From CALXOJ01 sp034120015 (GTDB taxonomy: Bacteria > Spirochaetota > Spirochaetia > JAFGXN01), in the NCBI GenBank assembly GCA_034120015.1, contig JAXEIF010000021.1, positions 1 through 7,607 of the forward strand: DNA of 7,607 nt, given 5' to 3'. Positions 7,106 to 7,607 of this stretch are shown here, in pieces. The translations under genes and the position numbers were made by a program. Position 1 is the first letter of the stretch. The number at the start of each line of letters is the position of its first letter. The notes below the pieces were generated by a model. It was not told the DNA's origin. It worked only from the letters and a program-made list of their open reading frames with translations, and ran no database searches.

Positions 7106-7607
7106 CGGCTGCCGTCCTCTGCTTCGTAATAATAAGAATAATCGATTCCTTTCATAAACATTTCCCGGTCGTCGATTTTATCGGTTAACGCCTCAAACAG
7201 CAGTTTTTTGATGAATGCCGCATCGGCAACGCTTTCGCTCATGGCGTTCAGATAGTCGTTTTTATTGATCCGGCTCCAATCGATACATCGATTCAGCGAA
7301 TGCTTTAACATTAAATCCAACCAGATACGGGTTGCTCTGCCGTTTCCTTCCATAAAAGGATGGGCAACATTCATTTCCACATATTTATCCGCTATCTGTT
7401 CAAAAGTCTCTTCGGGCATCCTTTCGATTTGTTCCAGAGTGGCACCGAGAAACTCCGCAGAGGCAAAATGAAAACCGCCTTTGGAAATATTGCAGGTGCG
7501 CAGGGAACCGGCAAAGTCGTAAAGTCCTCCAAAAAGGTATGCGTGTATCTGTTGCAACGATTTGACCGTTCCCGGCTTCAATGTTTGAAGGATACCGCTT
7601 TCAAAAA
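7102..7607 (-). CDS. fic: Class III Fic family AMP-transferase (N-terminus outside window)
   Basis: The frame is open to the window edge, so the 5' end is missing. Upstream residues (FESGILQT) fit Fic homologues, so the in-frame TTG at 7581 is not the real start. Numbered from that TTG, the visible protein has LQQIHAYLFGGLYDFAGSLR (9-28), the target-binding flap KGGFHFAS (34-41) and the complete active-site motif HPFMEGNGRATR (74-85). Its catalytic His is encoded at 7360-7362. It ends with SYYYEA (149-154) near the C-terminus. Fic enzymes transfer AMP from ATP to Ser, Thr or Tyr on target proteins. The C-terminal S-x-x-x-E is the inhibitory helix of class III Fic proteins, as in the Neisseria meningitidis enzyme, which this sequence strongly resembles; the family's next residue is Gly or Asn, here Ala. 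About 20-30 N-terminal residues are probably missing. The stop overlaps the HsdS start, and Fic genes are often found beside hsdS. A target such as GyrB is only suggested by homologues. Confidence 0.93.
   Translation of the reverse strand, partial: FESGILQTLKPGTVKSLQQIHAYLFGGLYDFAGSLRTCNISKGGFHFASAEFLGATLEQIERMPEETFEQIADKYVEMNVAHPFMEGNGRATRIWLDLMLKHSLNRCIDWSRINKNDYLNAMSESVADAAFIKKLLFEALTDKIDDREMFMKGIDYSYYYEAEDGSR

Noticed and set aside
7579..7581. TTG as the start of the Fic gene
   Set aside because: The frame continues upstream to the window edge with family-like residues (FESGILQT), and the protein would lack the usual N-terminal helix.

Overview
The window is bacterial. It joins the 3' end of a G+C-rich, core-type gene on the plus strand to a much more A+T-rich defence operon on the minus strand. 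The ABC-F gene end is extremely G+C-rich (bases 121-180 are 51/60 G or C), whereas parts of the operon are very A+T-rich (bases 4441-4500 are 16/60). This contrast is typical of a horizontally acquired defence island beside a resident gene. No marker in the window fixes the organism. A host-associated anaerobe such as a treponeme would fit the look of the sequence, but that is a low-confidence guess.

Layout. Bases 1-471 (+) encode the C-terminal end of an ABC-F family ATPase. Bases 472-613 are a short convergent intergenic stretch. It is dominated by an exact-period 21-bp tandem repeat (about 520-622) whose units contain small hairpins. The array runs into the last codons of the next gene. 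The rest of the window is one minus-strand operon, read from right to left: a Fic AMP-transferase (5' end outside the window), a full two-domain type I restriction specificity subunit (HsdS), a very large SIR2-domain protein, and a KAP-family P-loop NTPase. The junctions are ATGA (4-nt overlap), GTGA (4-nt overlap) and a 4-nt gap with the ribosome binding site inside the upstream gene. The four genes therefore look tightly co-transcribed and translationally coupled.

How it may work. HsdS would direct a type I methylase/restriction complex whose HsdM and HsdR genes are not in this window and probably lie beyond the right edge. The SIR2 and KAP genes directly behind HsdS have the look of an abortive-infection pair: a putative NAD+-consuming SIR2 effector fused to about 870 residues of uncharacterised, mostly helical sequence, plus a NTPase that could act as sensor or regulator. 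Two details stand out. The SIR2 domain keeps its GAGFS, TTNWD and GFSGRDPNF motifs but has Asn (residue 201) where the catalytic His of the HG(S) motif is expected. The class III Fic has Ala where its inhibitory-helix motif normally has Gly or Asn. The main hypothesis is a SIR2-KAP defence module embedded in a type I restriction operon, analogous in layout to suicide effectors that back up type I systems.
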